Origin: Tannerella sp.
GTDB taxonomy: Bacteria > Bacteroidota > Bacteroidia > Bacteroidales > Tannerellaceae
Assembly: GCA_031282485.1 (NCBI GenBank)
Contig: JAITDQ010000012.1
Location: forward strand, 1 to 13,225
Length of the DNA: 13,225 nt
Direction: 5' to 3'
How positions within the stretch are numbered: the stretch's first letter is position 1; each line of letters opens with the position of its first letter. Both the position numbers and the translations under genes were made by a program. Below are positions 1 to 8,398 of the stretch, in pieces. The notes beneath the pieces were generated by a model, which saw only the letters and a list, made by a program, of their open reading frames with translations, was not told the DNA's origin and did not search any database.

Positions 1-59
1 TTAAAATCCGAATTGCCATAAGGCAAACGCTTGTATTTTCCTGTTTCCATAACCGTCAT
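1..59 (-). CDS. AAA-ATPase-like / PD-(D/E)XK family protein, N-terminal fragment
   Basis: Only the first 19 codons are in the window; the reading frame is open to the left edge. The visible peptide contains KRLPYGNSDF, which matches the conserved start (RLPxGxxDFxxIRxxNYxYVDKT) of the PF09820 AAA-ATPase-like family. Members usually pair an ATPase-like domain with a C-terminal PD-(D/E)XK nuclease-like domain and occur in many copies in Bacteroidales; their function is not settled. The ATG at 59 is used here; a second in-frame ATG at 50 is equally possible. A well-formed promoter lies directly upstream, so the gene is probably transcribed on its own rather than by read-through from waaA. The family call rests on a short but distinctive motif. 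Confidence 0.65.
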   Translation of the reverse strand, partial: MTVMETGKYKRLPYGNSDF

Positions 60-75
60 TTTTTGTTTATGGGTA

Positions 76-106
76 CAAACTTACATGAAAAATCTTGGTT
101 TTCCAA
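76..106 (-). promoter_or_regulatory. Bacteroidota-type promoter for the left-edge gene
   Basis: On the minus strand a -33 TTG (106-104) is followed after 20 bp by a -7 box TAAGTTTG (83-76), matching the Bacteroidota consensus TAnnTTTG. The expected transcript start is about 8-10 bases before the ATG at 59, giving a very short leader; starting at the ATG at 50 would give a more usual one. Confidence 0.7.
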
Positions 107-107
107 G
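87..107 (-). terminator. Weak hairpin with U-run after waaA
   Basis: Read on the minus strand, a 5-bp stem CTTGG/CCAAG with an AAAA loop is followed by ATTTTT. It could end waaA transcription, but the stem is short and it overlaps the -33 element of the next promoter, so it may be coincidental. Confidence 0.3.
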
Positions 108-211
108 TGCGAGAGAATAAAAATCTTTTTATCACTACGGAATGTGAAAACATAGAAACGCCCGAATTGAGTGTCTCTACAAAACCGTTACATGTTATAA
201 GTTTTTTATCT

Positions 212-1441
212 CTAAACAGGGAAGAACGACAGGATTTTTTCCGTAGCTCCTGCGTTTTTATCAACAAAATCGCCTGCGGCAGCTCCTGCTATACGGCGCG
301 ATTCGGGGTCGGAGATGAAATTATTCATGCAGTCGACAAATGCCGTTTCATTGTCGACGGAAAAGCCTCCTCCGCAGCTTATCAGATTTTTAGCTTCTTT
401 GAATTTATGGTATTTGGGGCCGAAAACGACCGGAATACCATAAACGGCGGCCTCCAGCGTATTGTGTATCCCGCCGCCGAAACCGCCGCCGATATAGGCC
501 ACATCTCCGTAACGGTATATCGACGAAAGCAAACCGAAACTGTCAATTATCAGGCAGTCATTCGTCCGCAAAGCGTCTTCGTTCGCTTCCGACATGCGAA
601 TGGACGGGCGGTTAAGCAGCGACTGTATGTATAAAAGATGCTCGCGGTGAATCTCATGAGGCGCAATAATCAGTTTTATTTCGAGGTGCGTGTTGAAATA
701 CGGGATAATAATTTCTTCGTCTTCGGGCCAGGAACTTCCGGCAATCAGCATCAGCTTGCCCGCTTCCGCAAATGCTTCTATCTCCGGCAAAAGACGTGCA
801 TTTTGCTGTATTTCAAGTACACGGTCAAAACGTGTATCGCCGCAAACGTCTACATTGTCAATGCCATATTCGGCCAGCAGTTTCCGGGAATCCTCATCCT
901 GGACAAATAAACGCTCATAACATAACAGCGCTTTACGGTACCACGCGCCGTACCATTTGAAAAACAGTTGGCCGGGACGAAACACGGCGGATATAAGGTA
1001 TGTTTTTATATTGCGCCGCTTCAGTTCGGTAAGGTAATTGAGCCAGAACTCGTATTTGATAAAAACCGCCACAGCCGGGTTTGCCAGATTCAGGAATTTG
1101 CGCACCTTGTAAGGCGTGTCGAAAGGCAGGTAACAAATCACATCCGCCCCTTCGTAGTTTTTACGCACCTCATACCCGGAAGGGGAAAAAAACGTCAGCA
1201 GGATTTTATACTGCGGATAACGCTTCCGGATTGTTTCAATCATCGGCCGTCCCTGTTCAAATTCCCCCAGCGATGCGGCATGAAACCAGATGTATTGGGC
1301 TTTGCGGTCAATATTTTTCCGCAGGATTCCGTTCGTAAACCATTGCCCTATGCGCGTCATACGCGCTTTTCTGTTGAAAAAAGAGGCTATCTCAACCGAT
1401 AATGAGTATAAATGTAACGCGAAAGTATATAGATAATGCAC
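212..1441 (-). CDS. waaA: 3-deoxy-D-manno-octulosonic acid (Kdo) transferase
   Basis: This enzyme transfers Kdo from CMP-Kdo to lipid IVA at the inner face of the inner membrane, an essential early step in building the lipopolysaccharide core. The product of about 409 residues is close to the usual length. An N-terminal hydrophobic stretch (residues 2-20) probably anchors it to the membrane. The catalytic glutamate is E60 in HAASLGEFEQG. The second GT-B domain carries the nucleotide-sugar site, IGGGFGGGIHNTLEAAVYG (about 317-335). I chose a GTG start at 1441, which gives the family's usual MxYLY-like opening; a TTG at 1450 is also in frame, and the first ATG at about 1360 would cut off the anchor. 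The gene begins 36 bp after the gltX stop on the same strand, with no promoter recognised in the gap, so co-transcription is likely. The number of Kdo residues added cannot be read from the sequence. Confidence 0.93.
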   Translation of the reverse strand: MHYLYTFALHLYSLSVEIASFFNRKARMTRIGQWFTNGILRKNIDRKAQYIWFHAASLGEFEQGRPMIETIRKRYPQYKILLTFFSPSGYEVRKNYEGADVICYLPFDTPYKVRKFLNLANPAVAVFIKYEFWLNYLTELKRRNIKTYLISAVFRPGQLFFKWYGAWYRKALLCYERLFVQDEDSRKLLAEYGIDNVDVCGDTRFDRVLEIQQNARLLPEIEAFAEAGKLMLIAGSSWPEDEEIIIPYFNTHLEIKLIIAPHEIHREHLLYIQSLLNRPSIRMSEANEDALRTNDCLIIDSFGLLSSIYRYGDVAYIGGGFGGGIHNTLEAAVYGIPVVFGPKYHKFKEAKNLISCGGGFSVDNETAFVDCMNNFISDPESRRIAGAAAGDFVDKNAGATEKILSFFPV

Positions 1442-1477
1442 GATAATCAAGGGATTAATGATTAGTATTCATGATTG

Positions 1478-2998
1478 TCAACCTAATATTTCAACAGCCC
1501 GACGCAGTCGCCGAAGCGTTTCCTCTTTACCGACAGCTTCGGTAATATGAAATATCTGCGGGCCGATGCCCTGTCCCACAAGGGCTAACCGTACGGCGTT
1601 CATGATATTGCCGAGATGATATCCTTTCCGTTCGATCCAGGCTTTAACGTATTCCTCCGTCCCTTCCACATCAAAAGGTTCGCGTTTGCTCAATATTTCG
1701 GCCAGCTCCGCAAGCTGCGCCGCACTGTCTTCCTTCCAGCGTTTACGGCGCGTTTTTTCATCATATTCGCCGGGAGCGATGAAAAAATAATACGTCTGTT
1801 CCCACAGTTCGGAAACAAAATTCACGCGTTCCTTCATCATACCGGCCACTTTTTCCACATAAGCCGGATCCGCATCGTGAACGCCATGACTTTCAAGCAC
1901 GGGAATGAACATTTCCGCAATATCTCGGTCGCTCCGTTTCTGAATATACCGGTGATTGAACCACTTTCCTTTCTCGTAATCAAATTTGGCGCCGCCCTTA
2001 CTGCAATGGTTTAAATCAAAAAGTTTTATCAATTCATCCATCGTCATCAATTCCTGATCATTACCGGGATTCCAGCCGAGCAAAGCCAGAAAATTAACAA
2101 CAGCTTCGGGCAGGTATCCGCTTTCACGATAACCGGTCGAGACATCTCCGCTCTTGGGATCATGCCATTCGAGCGGGAAAACCGGAAATCCGAGACGGTC
2201 GCCGTCCCGTTTACTCAGTTTGCCGCCGCCTTCCGGTTTAAGCAGTAACGGAAGATGCGCAAACGCCGGCATCGTATCCGTCCAGCCCAAACAGCGATAG
2301 AGCAACACATGCAACGGCGCACTCGACAGCCATTCTTCTCCCCGTATCACATGGGTAATCTTCATTAAATGGTCGTCTACAATGTTGGCAAGATGATACG
2401 TCGGCAGGTTATCGGCAGATTTAAACAAAACTTTATCGTCAATGACGGAAGAGTTTATGACAACATCGCCCCGTATGAGATCCCGGACAAGAACGTCTTC
2501 GTCCGGCTCGATTTTTATACGCACCACGTAACGCTCACCGGCGTCGATGAGCGATGTCACCTCGCCGGACGACAATGTCAGGGAATTACGCATCAACATT
2601 CTTGTCGAAGCGTCGTACTGGAAATTAGGTATCTCCAGTCTTTTCGCCTCCAGTTCTTCCGGTGTATCAAACGCGATGTAGGCCAACCCGGCGTCAAGCA
2701 GCCGGTCTACATATTCTCTGTATATCTCTTTCCTTTCACTCTGGCGATACGGCCCGTAATCGCCACCGTATCCCACTCCTTCATCAAACTTGATACCAAG
2801 CCATTTGAACGACTCTATGATGTATTCTTCCGCGCCCGGCACAAAACGCTGGGAATCCGTATCTTCAATGCGAAGAATCATTTCCCCGCCCTGCTGTTTT
2901 GCAAACAAATAATTATACAAAGCCGTACGTACACCTCCTATATGGAGAGGCCCCGTTGGACTTGGAGCAAAACGCACTCTTACTTTCCGTTCCGACAT
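1478..2998 (-). CDS. gltX: Glutamyl-tRNA synthetase
   Basis: This cytoplasmic class I synthetase charges tRNA-Glu with glutamate. From the ATG at 2998 the protein has 506 residues. The first ATP-binding signature is HIGG at 19-22, within [14 protein letters not shown]. The second, equivalent to KMSKS, is KLSKR at 260-264, preceded by a glycine-rich loop. The Rossmann-fold catalytic domain with its connective insertion is followed by the C-terminal anticodon-binding region. The cysteines of the zinc-binding motif known in E. coli GluRS are not visible in the matching stretch (YIAFDTPEE), as in many other bacterial GluRS. An in-frame GTG at 3010 would add four residues; the ATG is preferred because [16 protein letters not shown] is the usual family opening. 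The gene is divergent from the 7TM-HD gene and lies upstream of waaA in the same direction. Confidence 0.97.
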   Translation of the reverse strand: MSERKVRVRFAPSPTGPLHIGGVRTALYNYLFAKQQGGEMILRIEDTDSQRFVPGAEEYIIESFKWLGIKFDEGVGYGGDYGPYRQSERKEIYREYVDRLLDAGLAYIAFDTPEELEAKRLEIPNFQYDASTRMLMRNSLTLSSGEVTSLIDAGERYVVRIKIEPDEDVLVRDLIRGDVVINSSVIDDKVLFKSADNLPTYHLANIVDDHLMKITHVIRGEEWLSSAPLHVLLYRCLGWTDTMPAFAHLPLLLKPEGGGKLSKRDGDRLGFPVFPLEWHDPKSGDVSTGYRESGYLPEAVVNFLALLGWNPGNDQELMTMDELIKLFDLNHCSKGGAKFDYEKGKWFNHRYIQKRSDRDIAEMFIPVLESHGVHDADPAYVEKVAGMMKERVNFVSELWEQTYYFFIAPGEYDEKTRRKRWKEDSAAQLAELAEILSKREPFDVEGTEEYVKAWIERKGYHLGNIMNAVRLALVGQGIGPQIFHITEAVGKEETLRRLRRAVEILG

Positions 2999-3030
2999 AT
3001 ATTTTTCCACTTACAATATTAAGAATTGCG

Positions 3031-3061
3031 CAAAAGTAGCGTTTTTTTTTCTCATACTAAA
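3031..3061 (-). promoter_or_regulatory. Promoter of gltX (and probably waaA)
   Basis: On the minus strand the -7 box TACTTTTG (3038-3031) matches TAnnTTTG exactly. Twenty bp upstream is TTT (3061-3059), a partial -33 match. The leader to the ATG at 2998 is about 25 bases. The 20-bp spacer contains a run of nine A (nine T on the plus strand, 3042-3050). The 12 bases TACTTTTGCGCA also occur at the tetR promoter. Confidence 0.6.
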
Positions 3062-3078
3062 TTTTTTGTGTATTTTCG
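3048..3078 (+). promoter_or_regulatory. Possible promoter of the 7TM-HD gene
   Basis: TATTTTCG at 3071-3078 differs from TAnnTTTG at one position and has a T-rich block 20 bp upstream instead of a clear TTTG. It is the best plus-strand candidate in the divergent gap and would give a leader of roughly 40 bases. Confidence 0.3.
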
Positions 3079-3125
3079 CCATAAAAAAATTACATTTTCA
3101 GTCAATCATTAATACGATAATACTT

Positions 3126-5195
3126 ATGAATACAAAAAGATCCGTTATTCTGTCAGTCTTTTACATCGTTCTGAGCGCTATTGTCATTGCGCTGTTTTTT
3201 CCGCGTGAAGGGAAATTCCGCTATCAGTTTAATGAAGGCAAGCCATGGAGATACGGCTTGCTGACGGCGCCGAACGACTTCCCGATCTATAAGGAAACAA
3301 GTGAAATTGATGCGGCAAAAGACAGCATCCGTAAAAAATTCGAACCTTATTTTCGCTTCAACCCCGGCGAGGAGAAAAAGAAACTCGAAGCTTGGCACGA
3401 ACGCATGAGCGCTTTGCAACATGCGGGTGTCCCTTACTCTACATTATTATATATAGATAAAAGTCTCCGCCGGATATACGATAAAGGGATTATTTCGAGC
3501 AGCGAGCTGGCCTTGATGAACACCGAAAACCGAACCCGCATAACGGCGCTCACAAACAGTGTGGCGGACGTCAGGCCGCTGACGGATTTCCATTCGGTAA
3601 AATCGGCTTATGAAGAAATCATAAACAATGCGCCGGAACACATTGACAGGGAGATTCTTATGGAATGTAATATCAATGAATACCTGACCGAAAATGTTTT
3701 TTACGATCCCGAAACATCGAACAAAATACTGGATGATTTAATCCAAAATGTCCCGCTGTCCAGCGGCATGGTGCAGGCCGGCGAACGTATCGTCGACCGC
3801 GGGGAGGTGATTGACAGTCGCACATACAGCGTACTGCGTTCGTTGAAAATCGTACATGAAACAAAATCCGGGGGAGCGCAACGTCAAAATGTAATATTTA
3901 CAGGACAGCTTGTTCTTATATTCGGAATAATGGCCTGTTTCGGGCTTTATATAGCGACGTTCAATTCGAGGATATTTCTCAAGCGCAAAGATTTAATTTT
4001 CATCCTGTTATGCATCCTTGTATCATGTATTTTGTCGGAAATGTGCGTTAAATACAACTTTATGAATATTTACATCATTCCTTTTGCAATCATTCCCATT
4101 GTTATACGCACGTTTTTCGATTCACATACGGCGCTGTTTACTCACCTGATAACCGTAGCGATCTGTTCGCTGACGGCGCTGTTCCCGTACGAATTTCTGC
4201 TGTTGCAGATACTGACATGTATTGTTGTAATATTCAGCCTGAAAGATCTGTCACAGCGTTCGCAGTTGATTAAATGCGCCATATTTGTTTTCCTTTCGTA
4301 TGTTGTATTTTATTTAAGCCTCGTGGTTTATCAGGAAGGCGATTTCAGTAAGATAAACTGGATGATGATGCTGTATTTCAGTATCAATTTCATACTGTTA
4401 TCGTTCTCATACATGCTTATTTATGTGCTGGAAAAACTTTTCGGATATTTGTCCCCCATTACACTGATAGAGCTTTCGAACCTGAACAATCCTCTCCTCA
4501 AAAAACTTTCGGAAACGGCGCCCGGCACGTTCCAGCACACGCTTCAGGTATCCATATTAGCCTCCAAAGCCGGCGAAAAGGTAGGCGCGGACACACAACT
4601 CATACGTACCGGCACATTATATCACGATATCGGAAAAGTGAACAACCCCGCATTTTTCACGGAGAACCAGAAAGGATTTAATCCGCACGAAAAACTGTCT
4701 TTCGAACAAAGCGCCCAGATCATTATCGCCCATGTTACGGACGGCATAGCCATGGCGGAAAAAGCCGGAATACCTAAAAAAATCATTGATTTTATAAGTA
4801 CGCACCATGGTAAAGGCGTTGCCAAGTTTTTTTACAATTCTTTCCGTAACGAGTTCCCGGACAGGCCGGTTAATGAAGCTTTATTCACCTATCCGGGGCC
4901 TAACCCGTCTACCCGGGAAACGGCCATACTGATGATGGCCGATTCCGTAGAGGCCGCATCCCGCAGCCTGAAAGATTACTCGGACGAGAGCATTAAAAGT
5001 CTGATAAACAAAATTATTGACAGCAAAATAGCGGACGGACTGTTAAAAAATGCTCCGTTGACATTCGATAATATTGAAGTGATAAAAAGCGTGTTTTTGG
5101 AAAGATTGAAAACCATGTATCATACGCGCATAAGTTATCCCGAACTGAACGAAGAAAAAACGTCCGTCACAGAGGATCAACATCATAATGCATAA
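3126..5195 (+). CDS. 7TM-HD family phosphohydrolase (PgpH-like, likely c-di-AMP phosphodiesterase)
   Basis: The 689-residue membrane protein has the full PgpH/YqfF layout: one N-terminal membrane segment (about 7-25), a large extracytoplasmic 7TMR-HDED domain (about 26-255, with ERIVDRGEVID near 220-230), a seven-helix membrane block (about 258-437) and a cytoplasmic HD domain (about 455-665). The expected metal ligands are present: H471, the H500-D501 pair in YHDIGK, H536, H560-H561 and D606. In Listeria PgpH this family hydrolyses c-di-AMP, so turnover of that messenger in response to an outside ligand is the likely role; the substrate here is inferred. I chose the ATG at 3126, which directly precedes the first membrane helix; an in-frame TTG at 3066 would add 20 residues of unlikely leader. 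It is divergent from gltX, and its last 29 bp overlap the end of priA. The overlapping tail is a non-conserved polar extension. Confidence 0.92.
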   Translation: MNTKRSVILSVFYIVLSAIVIALFFPREGKFRYQFNEGKPWRYGLLTAPNDFPIYKETSEIDAAKDSIRKKFEPYFRFNPGEEKKKLEAWHERMSALQHAGVPYSTLLYIDKSLRRIYDKGIISSSELALMNTENRTRITALTNSVADVRPLTDFHSVKSAYEEIINNAPEHIDREILMECNINEYLTENVFYDPETSNKILDDLIQNVPLSSGMVQAGERIVDRGEVIDSRTYSVLRSLKIVHETKSGGAQRQNVIFTGQLVLIFGIMACFGLYIATFNSRIFLKRKDLIFILLCILVSCILSEMCVKYNFMNIYIIPFAIIPIVIRTFFDSHTALFTHLITVAICSLTALFPYEFLLLQILTCIVVIFSLKDLSQRSQLIKCAIFVFLSYVVFYLSLVVYQEGDFSKINWMMMLYFSINFILLSFSYMLIYVLEKLFGYLSPITLIELSNLNNPLLKKLSETAPGTFQHTLQVSILASKAGEKVGADTQLIRTGTLYHDIGKVNNPAFFTENQKGFNPHEKLSFEQSAQIIIAHVTDGIAMAEKAGIPKKIIDFISTHHGKGVAKFFYNSFRNEFPDRPVNEALFTYPGPNPSTRETAILMMADSVEAASRSLKDYSDESIKSLINKIIDSKIADGLLKNAPLTFDNIEVIKSVFLERLKTMYHTRISYPELNEEKTSVTEDQHHNA

Positions 5196-7617
5196 TAATC
5201 TGCTTGAAAAGAGGATATTCCTGCATTTCCCGGTGCACGGCTTCCAGCGCTTTACGTGTCTCGGAAACCGACACGGATAAATCCATTTTCAGCATGATTT
5301 TACGTACAAACAATGTCTGGACGCGGGCTACGGGAGGATACAGCGGGTTTGATACACAATCTCCGAGAATGGCTCTTAATTTTGCGGAATAGCGGTCGGC
5401 CATATCGTCCAGAACATCTTCCCTGCGACAACGCAGGACAATCATTATGAGGCGTGTATAGGGCGGATAATGAAAGGCATAACGCTCTTTCAACTGCATC
5501 TGCGCCATGCCGGGATAATCGAAATCCCGTATCATTTTCAGCAGCGGATTATCGGATTGGGACGTCTGCAAAATAACAGCGCCCTTTCCGTCGCTGCGCC
5601 CTGCATGTCCGCTTACCTGATACATCATCTGAAAAGCTCTTTCGCAGGCGCGGAAATCGGGAATATTCAGCAGACCGTCCGCATTCATAATCCCTACAAC
5701 GCTGACATTCTCAAAATTAAATCCTTTTGTAATCATCTGCGTACCTGTCAGGATTTGCGTTTTCCCTTCTTCAAATTCGGTCAGAATACGCCTGTAAGCG
5801 TTTTGCGTACCTGCGGCATCCGTATCTAACCGGGCTGTCTTTGCAGAGGGAAACAGCGCAACAATCTCTTCTTCCACTTTCTCCGTACCGAAGCCCTGCA
5901 TTTTAAGTTCCGCGCTGCCGCATGACGGACATTTCGAAGGTAACGGCGCCGAATAACCGCAATAATGACACACTAAGCGGCATAACCGCTTATGATACGT
6001 AAGGCTGACGTCGCAGTTGACACAGTGCGGTATCTTGCCACATGCCTGACATATCATCATCGGAGCAAAGCCGCGACGGTTCTGAAACAGGACAATCTGC
6101 TCGCCTTTTGATAGGGCAGCTTCTATTTTTTCACGAAGTAAGGGCGAAAACAGGGTATTGTTCATGCGTTTCTTGCGACGCAAATCCCTGACGTCAACAA
6201 TGTCTATTTTCGGAAGCCGTTCCTTTTCCTGCCGGCTGCCCGGTTTTACCAACCCATATTTTCCGCTCAACGCCCATAAATACGATTCTAAGGACGGCGT
6301 TGCCGATTCCAGCAATACCTTGGCGCCATGTTCGAGAGCCAGCATCATCGCCGTATTTCTGGCATGATAACGCGGCGCCGGATCCTGCTGCTTGTAGGAG
6401 GGATCGTGTTCCTCATCAACAATAATCAATCCCAGACGTGCAAACGGCAAAAAAACGGATGAACGGATACCTAATACGACTACCGGCTCTTCCGTTTGCA
6501 GCAGGCGATTCCATATCTCAACCCTTTCGTTATCGGAAAATGCGGAATGATACACCAAAAGCCGGCGGCCGAAAACCTGTCGCAGACGATCCGTTATATG
6601 CGTGGTAATCGCTATCTCCGGCAATAAATATAGCGCCTGCCGGCCTTTCGACAGGGTATCGTGTATTATATGAATATATATTTCCGCCTTATCACCCGGC
6701 GTAACACCGTACAACAGCGTGATATTCTTCGTTTCAAAAGATTTTTTCACGTCTTCATATACTTTCTTCCGGACGTCCGATAAAATGGGCAATATACCGG
6801 CGCCGGCAGCCGAAGATGTGATGCGACTTACCGTTCTTTCTTCGGAAATAAAAATTCCCCGCTTTACCAGCGTGTTCAGCACGGGCGGTTTTACGCCCGA
6901 ATATGCTAACAGCTTTTTCTTTATAATATATTCGGGTTTGGTTCCGCTAAGATCAAGATAATCCAGAAATAATTTCTCCTGCTGCTTCGACCTTTTAAGC
7001 ATGGCCAAAACAAGATTTATATCTTTTTCACTGCGTATATTCCCGGCTAAGCAAATATACGTTTCCGTTTTATCTTTAAATCGCTGTTTCAAGGATTCTT
7101 TTATCGCTATTGCGCCTTTTTCCAGTAAGGAATTAACGGAAGGGAAAACGTTTTTCAGACCGGAAATGCGCTCCAGTTCCGAAACCGATAAAACGCCGGA
7201 CGACGAAAATGCGTCCATGATTTTTTGCTCGTTGGGTTTAAGCGGCTCCTCCGCTTCATATTCGGGGTCTATCGTAACAATCGTTTCGCTCTCAAGCTTT
7301 AAGCCGGAAGGCAACGCCACCCGGAAAACCTCCCCTGTCGAGCATAAATAATAAGAAGATATCCATTGCCAGAAACGTAACTGATAAAAACGTATTACCG
7401 GATTTTCATCCGGTAATACGAAAATATCTTTGATTATCATATCATTTTCGGGGGCTTCATCCTGTATCCCGGCAACAATTCCCGTATAATAATGCTTTTT
7501 GCCGAAAGGCACAACCACACGACAACACACGGAAACAGCCTTTTCCATCATATCCGGTATACGATATGTAAAAGTGCCGGACAGAGGCAGCGGGACTATT
7601 ACTTGTGCATACTTCAT
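5167..7617 (-). CDS. priA: Primosomal protein N' (PriA) with altered ATPase motifs
   Basis: PriA recognises stalled forks and D-loops and starts reloading of the replicative helicase. The 816 residues include an N-terminal DNA-binding region (1-110), the SF2 helicase core, the zinc module and the family ending DVDPL. Eight zinc cysteines are intact as four CxxC pairs (C523/C526, C532/C535, C550/C553, C563/C566), as are DEEH (401-404) and the NRRGFAP stretch. Several ATP-site positions differ from what I know of the family: R283 where the Q-motif glutamine is expected (LSDVRKKVY), GVTPGDKAE (304-312) instead of GVTxSGKTE, LLESATP instead of LLGSATP (E437), and QVSGHAGR instead of QVSGRAGR (H671). 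The P-loop lysine K310 is kept. The frame is unbroken. The identity is certain; helicase activity is doubtful. The gene starts 42 bp after the upstream OMP gene and may be co-transcribed with it. Confidence 0.95.
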   Translation of the reverse strand: MKYAQVIVPLPLSGTFTYRIPDMMEKAVSVCCRVVVPFGKKHYYTGIVAGIQDEAPENDMIIKDIFVLPDENPVIRFYQLRFWQWISSYYLCSTGEVFRVALPSGLKLESETIVTIDPEYEAEEPLKPNEQKIMDAFSSSGVLSVSELERISGLKNVFPSVNSLLEKGAIAIKESLKQRFKDKTETYICLAGNIRSEKDINLVLAMLKRSKQQEKLFLDYLDLSGTKPEYIIKKKLLAYSGVKPPVLNTLVKRGIFISEERTVSRITSSAAGAGILPILSDVRKKVYEDVKKSFETKNITLLYGVTPGDKAEIYIHIIHDTLSKGRQALYLLPEIAITTHITDRLRQVFGRRLLVYHSAFSDNERVEIWNRLLQTEEPVVVLGIRSSVFLPFARLGLIIVDEEHDPSYKQQDPAPRYHARNTAMMLALEHGAKVLLESATPSLESYLWALSGKYGLVKPGSRQEKERLPKIDIVDVRDLRRKKRMNNTLFSPLLREKIEAALSKGEQIVLFQNRRGFAPMMICQACGKIPHCVNCDVSLTYHKRLCRLVCHYCGYSAPLPSKCPSCGSAELKMQGFGTEKVEEEIVALFPSAKTARLDTDAAGTQNAYRRILTEFEEGKTQILTGTQMITKGFNFENVSVVGIMNADGLLNIPDFRACERAFQMMYQVSGHAGRSDGKGAVILQTSQSDNPLLKMIRDFDYPGMAQMQLKERYAFHYPPYTRLIMIVLRCRREDVLDDMADRYSAKLRAILGDCVSNPLYPPVARVQTLFVRKIMLKMDLSVSVSETRKALEAVHREMQEYPLFKQIIMHYDVDPL

Positions 7618-7659
7618 TATTTCCCGCGTAATATTCCGTGATACGAACTTTCCCGAAAA

Positions 7660-8262
7660 TTAAAAGAACACAGTAGCGCTGACAGACCAGGTATGATCCT
7701 TACCTTTATAACCGTCTATATTTTTCGGGTCAAAAGTTTCATAATTATCCGTCAGACCAAGACTGTATGTGACGCCTAACTGTAATATATTGAACACTTC
7801 CGCCCCTGCGCTGAAATTCAGTCCGGCGCCAAAATCTTTTGTCTTTATCCGGTGCACTATTCCTCCGGCTGTTTTCGCTACATCCCATACCTTATTTCCC
7901 GCAATACGGATATCAGCATACGGACCTGCAGCCACATACGGATTTATGAGTGGTAATCCCAATTTAAACTTAACGTTAACGGGTATTTCCAGAAATGCAT
8001 TTTTGACCTTTTTTTCTTCCGCATTAAACCCTTTCTGGGAATATAAAACAGCCGCATCGAAACCGATGCCGCCTTGTCCAACCATCCCTTCTAACGTAGG
8101 GCCTACATGGAATCCCGTAACATTATCCGACTTTAAAGCGTTTTTGTCAAACTTCACCTTGGCAACATTAACGCCGCCTTTTACACCAAAACGAATCTGA
8201 GCATCCATCGTCGACACGACGAACAATGCTGCTATAATCAATAATAAATTCACCTTTTTCAT
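7660..8262 (-). CDS. Outer-membrane beta-barrel protein (PF13568-like)
   Basis: The 200-residue product begins with a clear signal peptide, MKKVNLLLIIAALFVVSTMDA, probably cut before QIRFG. The rest is alternating short strands rich in glycine and aromatics, for example FGVKGGVN, GFHVGPTLEG, FLEIPVNVKFKL and PYVAAGPYADI. It ends in VSATVFF; a terminal phenylalanine is typical of proteins inserted by the BAM complex. This fits the small eight-stranded OMP_b-brl_2/PorT-like barrels common in Bacteroidota. The cargo or role is unknown. I used the ATG at 8262 because it opens the signal peptide; an in-frame GTG at 8295 would add 11 residues read through the leader repeat. The gene has its own promoter (8332-8362) and sits upstream of priA in the same direction with no clear terminator between them. 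Confidence 0.85.
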   Translation of the reverse strand: MKKVNLLLIIAALFVVSTMDAQIRFGVKGGVNVAKVKFDKNALKSDNVTGFHVGPTLEGMVGQGGIGFDAAVLYSQKGFNAEEKKVKNAFLEIPVNVKFKLGLPLINPYVAAGPYADIRIAGNKVWDVAKTAGGIVHRIKTKDFGAGLNFSAGAEVFNILQLGVTYSLGLTDNYETFDPKNIDGYKGKDHTWSVSATVFF

Positions 8263-8320
8263 AATCTCACAATTTAATAATAAGTATAATCTCACATTTT
8301 AGTAATAAGTATAATCTCTA
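8261..8320. repeat. 25-bp tandem repeat in the OMP leader
   Basis: Two adjacent 25-bp units (8261-8285 and 8286-8310) differ at two positions, and a third partial unit starting ATAATCTC begins at 8311. On the minus strand the unit contains GTGAGATTAT, which in the first copy runs into the start codon of the OMP gene. The array occupies most of the predicted 5' untranslated region. Confidence 0.9.
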
Positions 8321-8331
8321 TTTACAGGGTA

Positions 8332-8362
8332 CAAACATAATACAAAAATCCAGCCGCTGCAA
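8332..8362 (-). promoter_or_regulatory. Promoter of the OMP gene
   Basis: On the minus strand TTG (8362-8360), a 20-bp spacer and TATGTTTG (8339-8332) match the Bacteroidota promoter consensus. The predicted leader of about 60 bases includes the 25-bp tandem repeat. The bases after the -7 box, TTTGTACCC, are the same as at the promoter of the left-edge gene. Confidence 0.75.
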
Positions 8363-8398
8363 TACCTTCCCGGAAAGATTATTTTTATTTAAGGAGTA

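Noticed and set aside
95..634. 179-residue plus-strand frame at the left end
   Set aside because: It lies antisense to waaA, has no family resemblance, and waaA is certain.
2369..3022. 217-residue plus-strand frame
   Set aside because: It is entirely antisense to the N-terminal half of gltX and shows no recognisable domain.
3066..3125. TTG start adding 20 residues to the 7TM-HD protein
   Set aside because: It would fall on the predicted -7 box region and ahead of the natural start at the first membrane helix.
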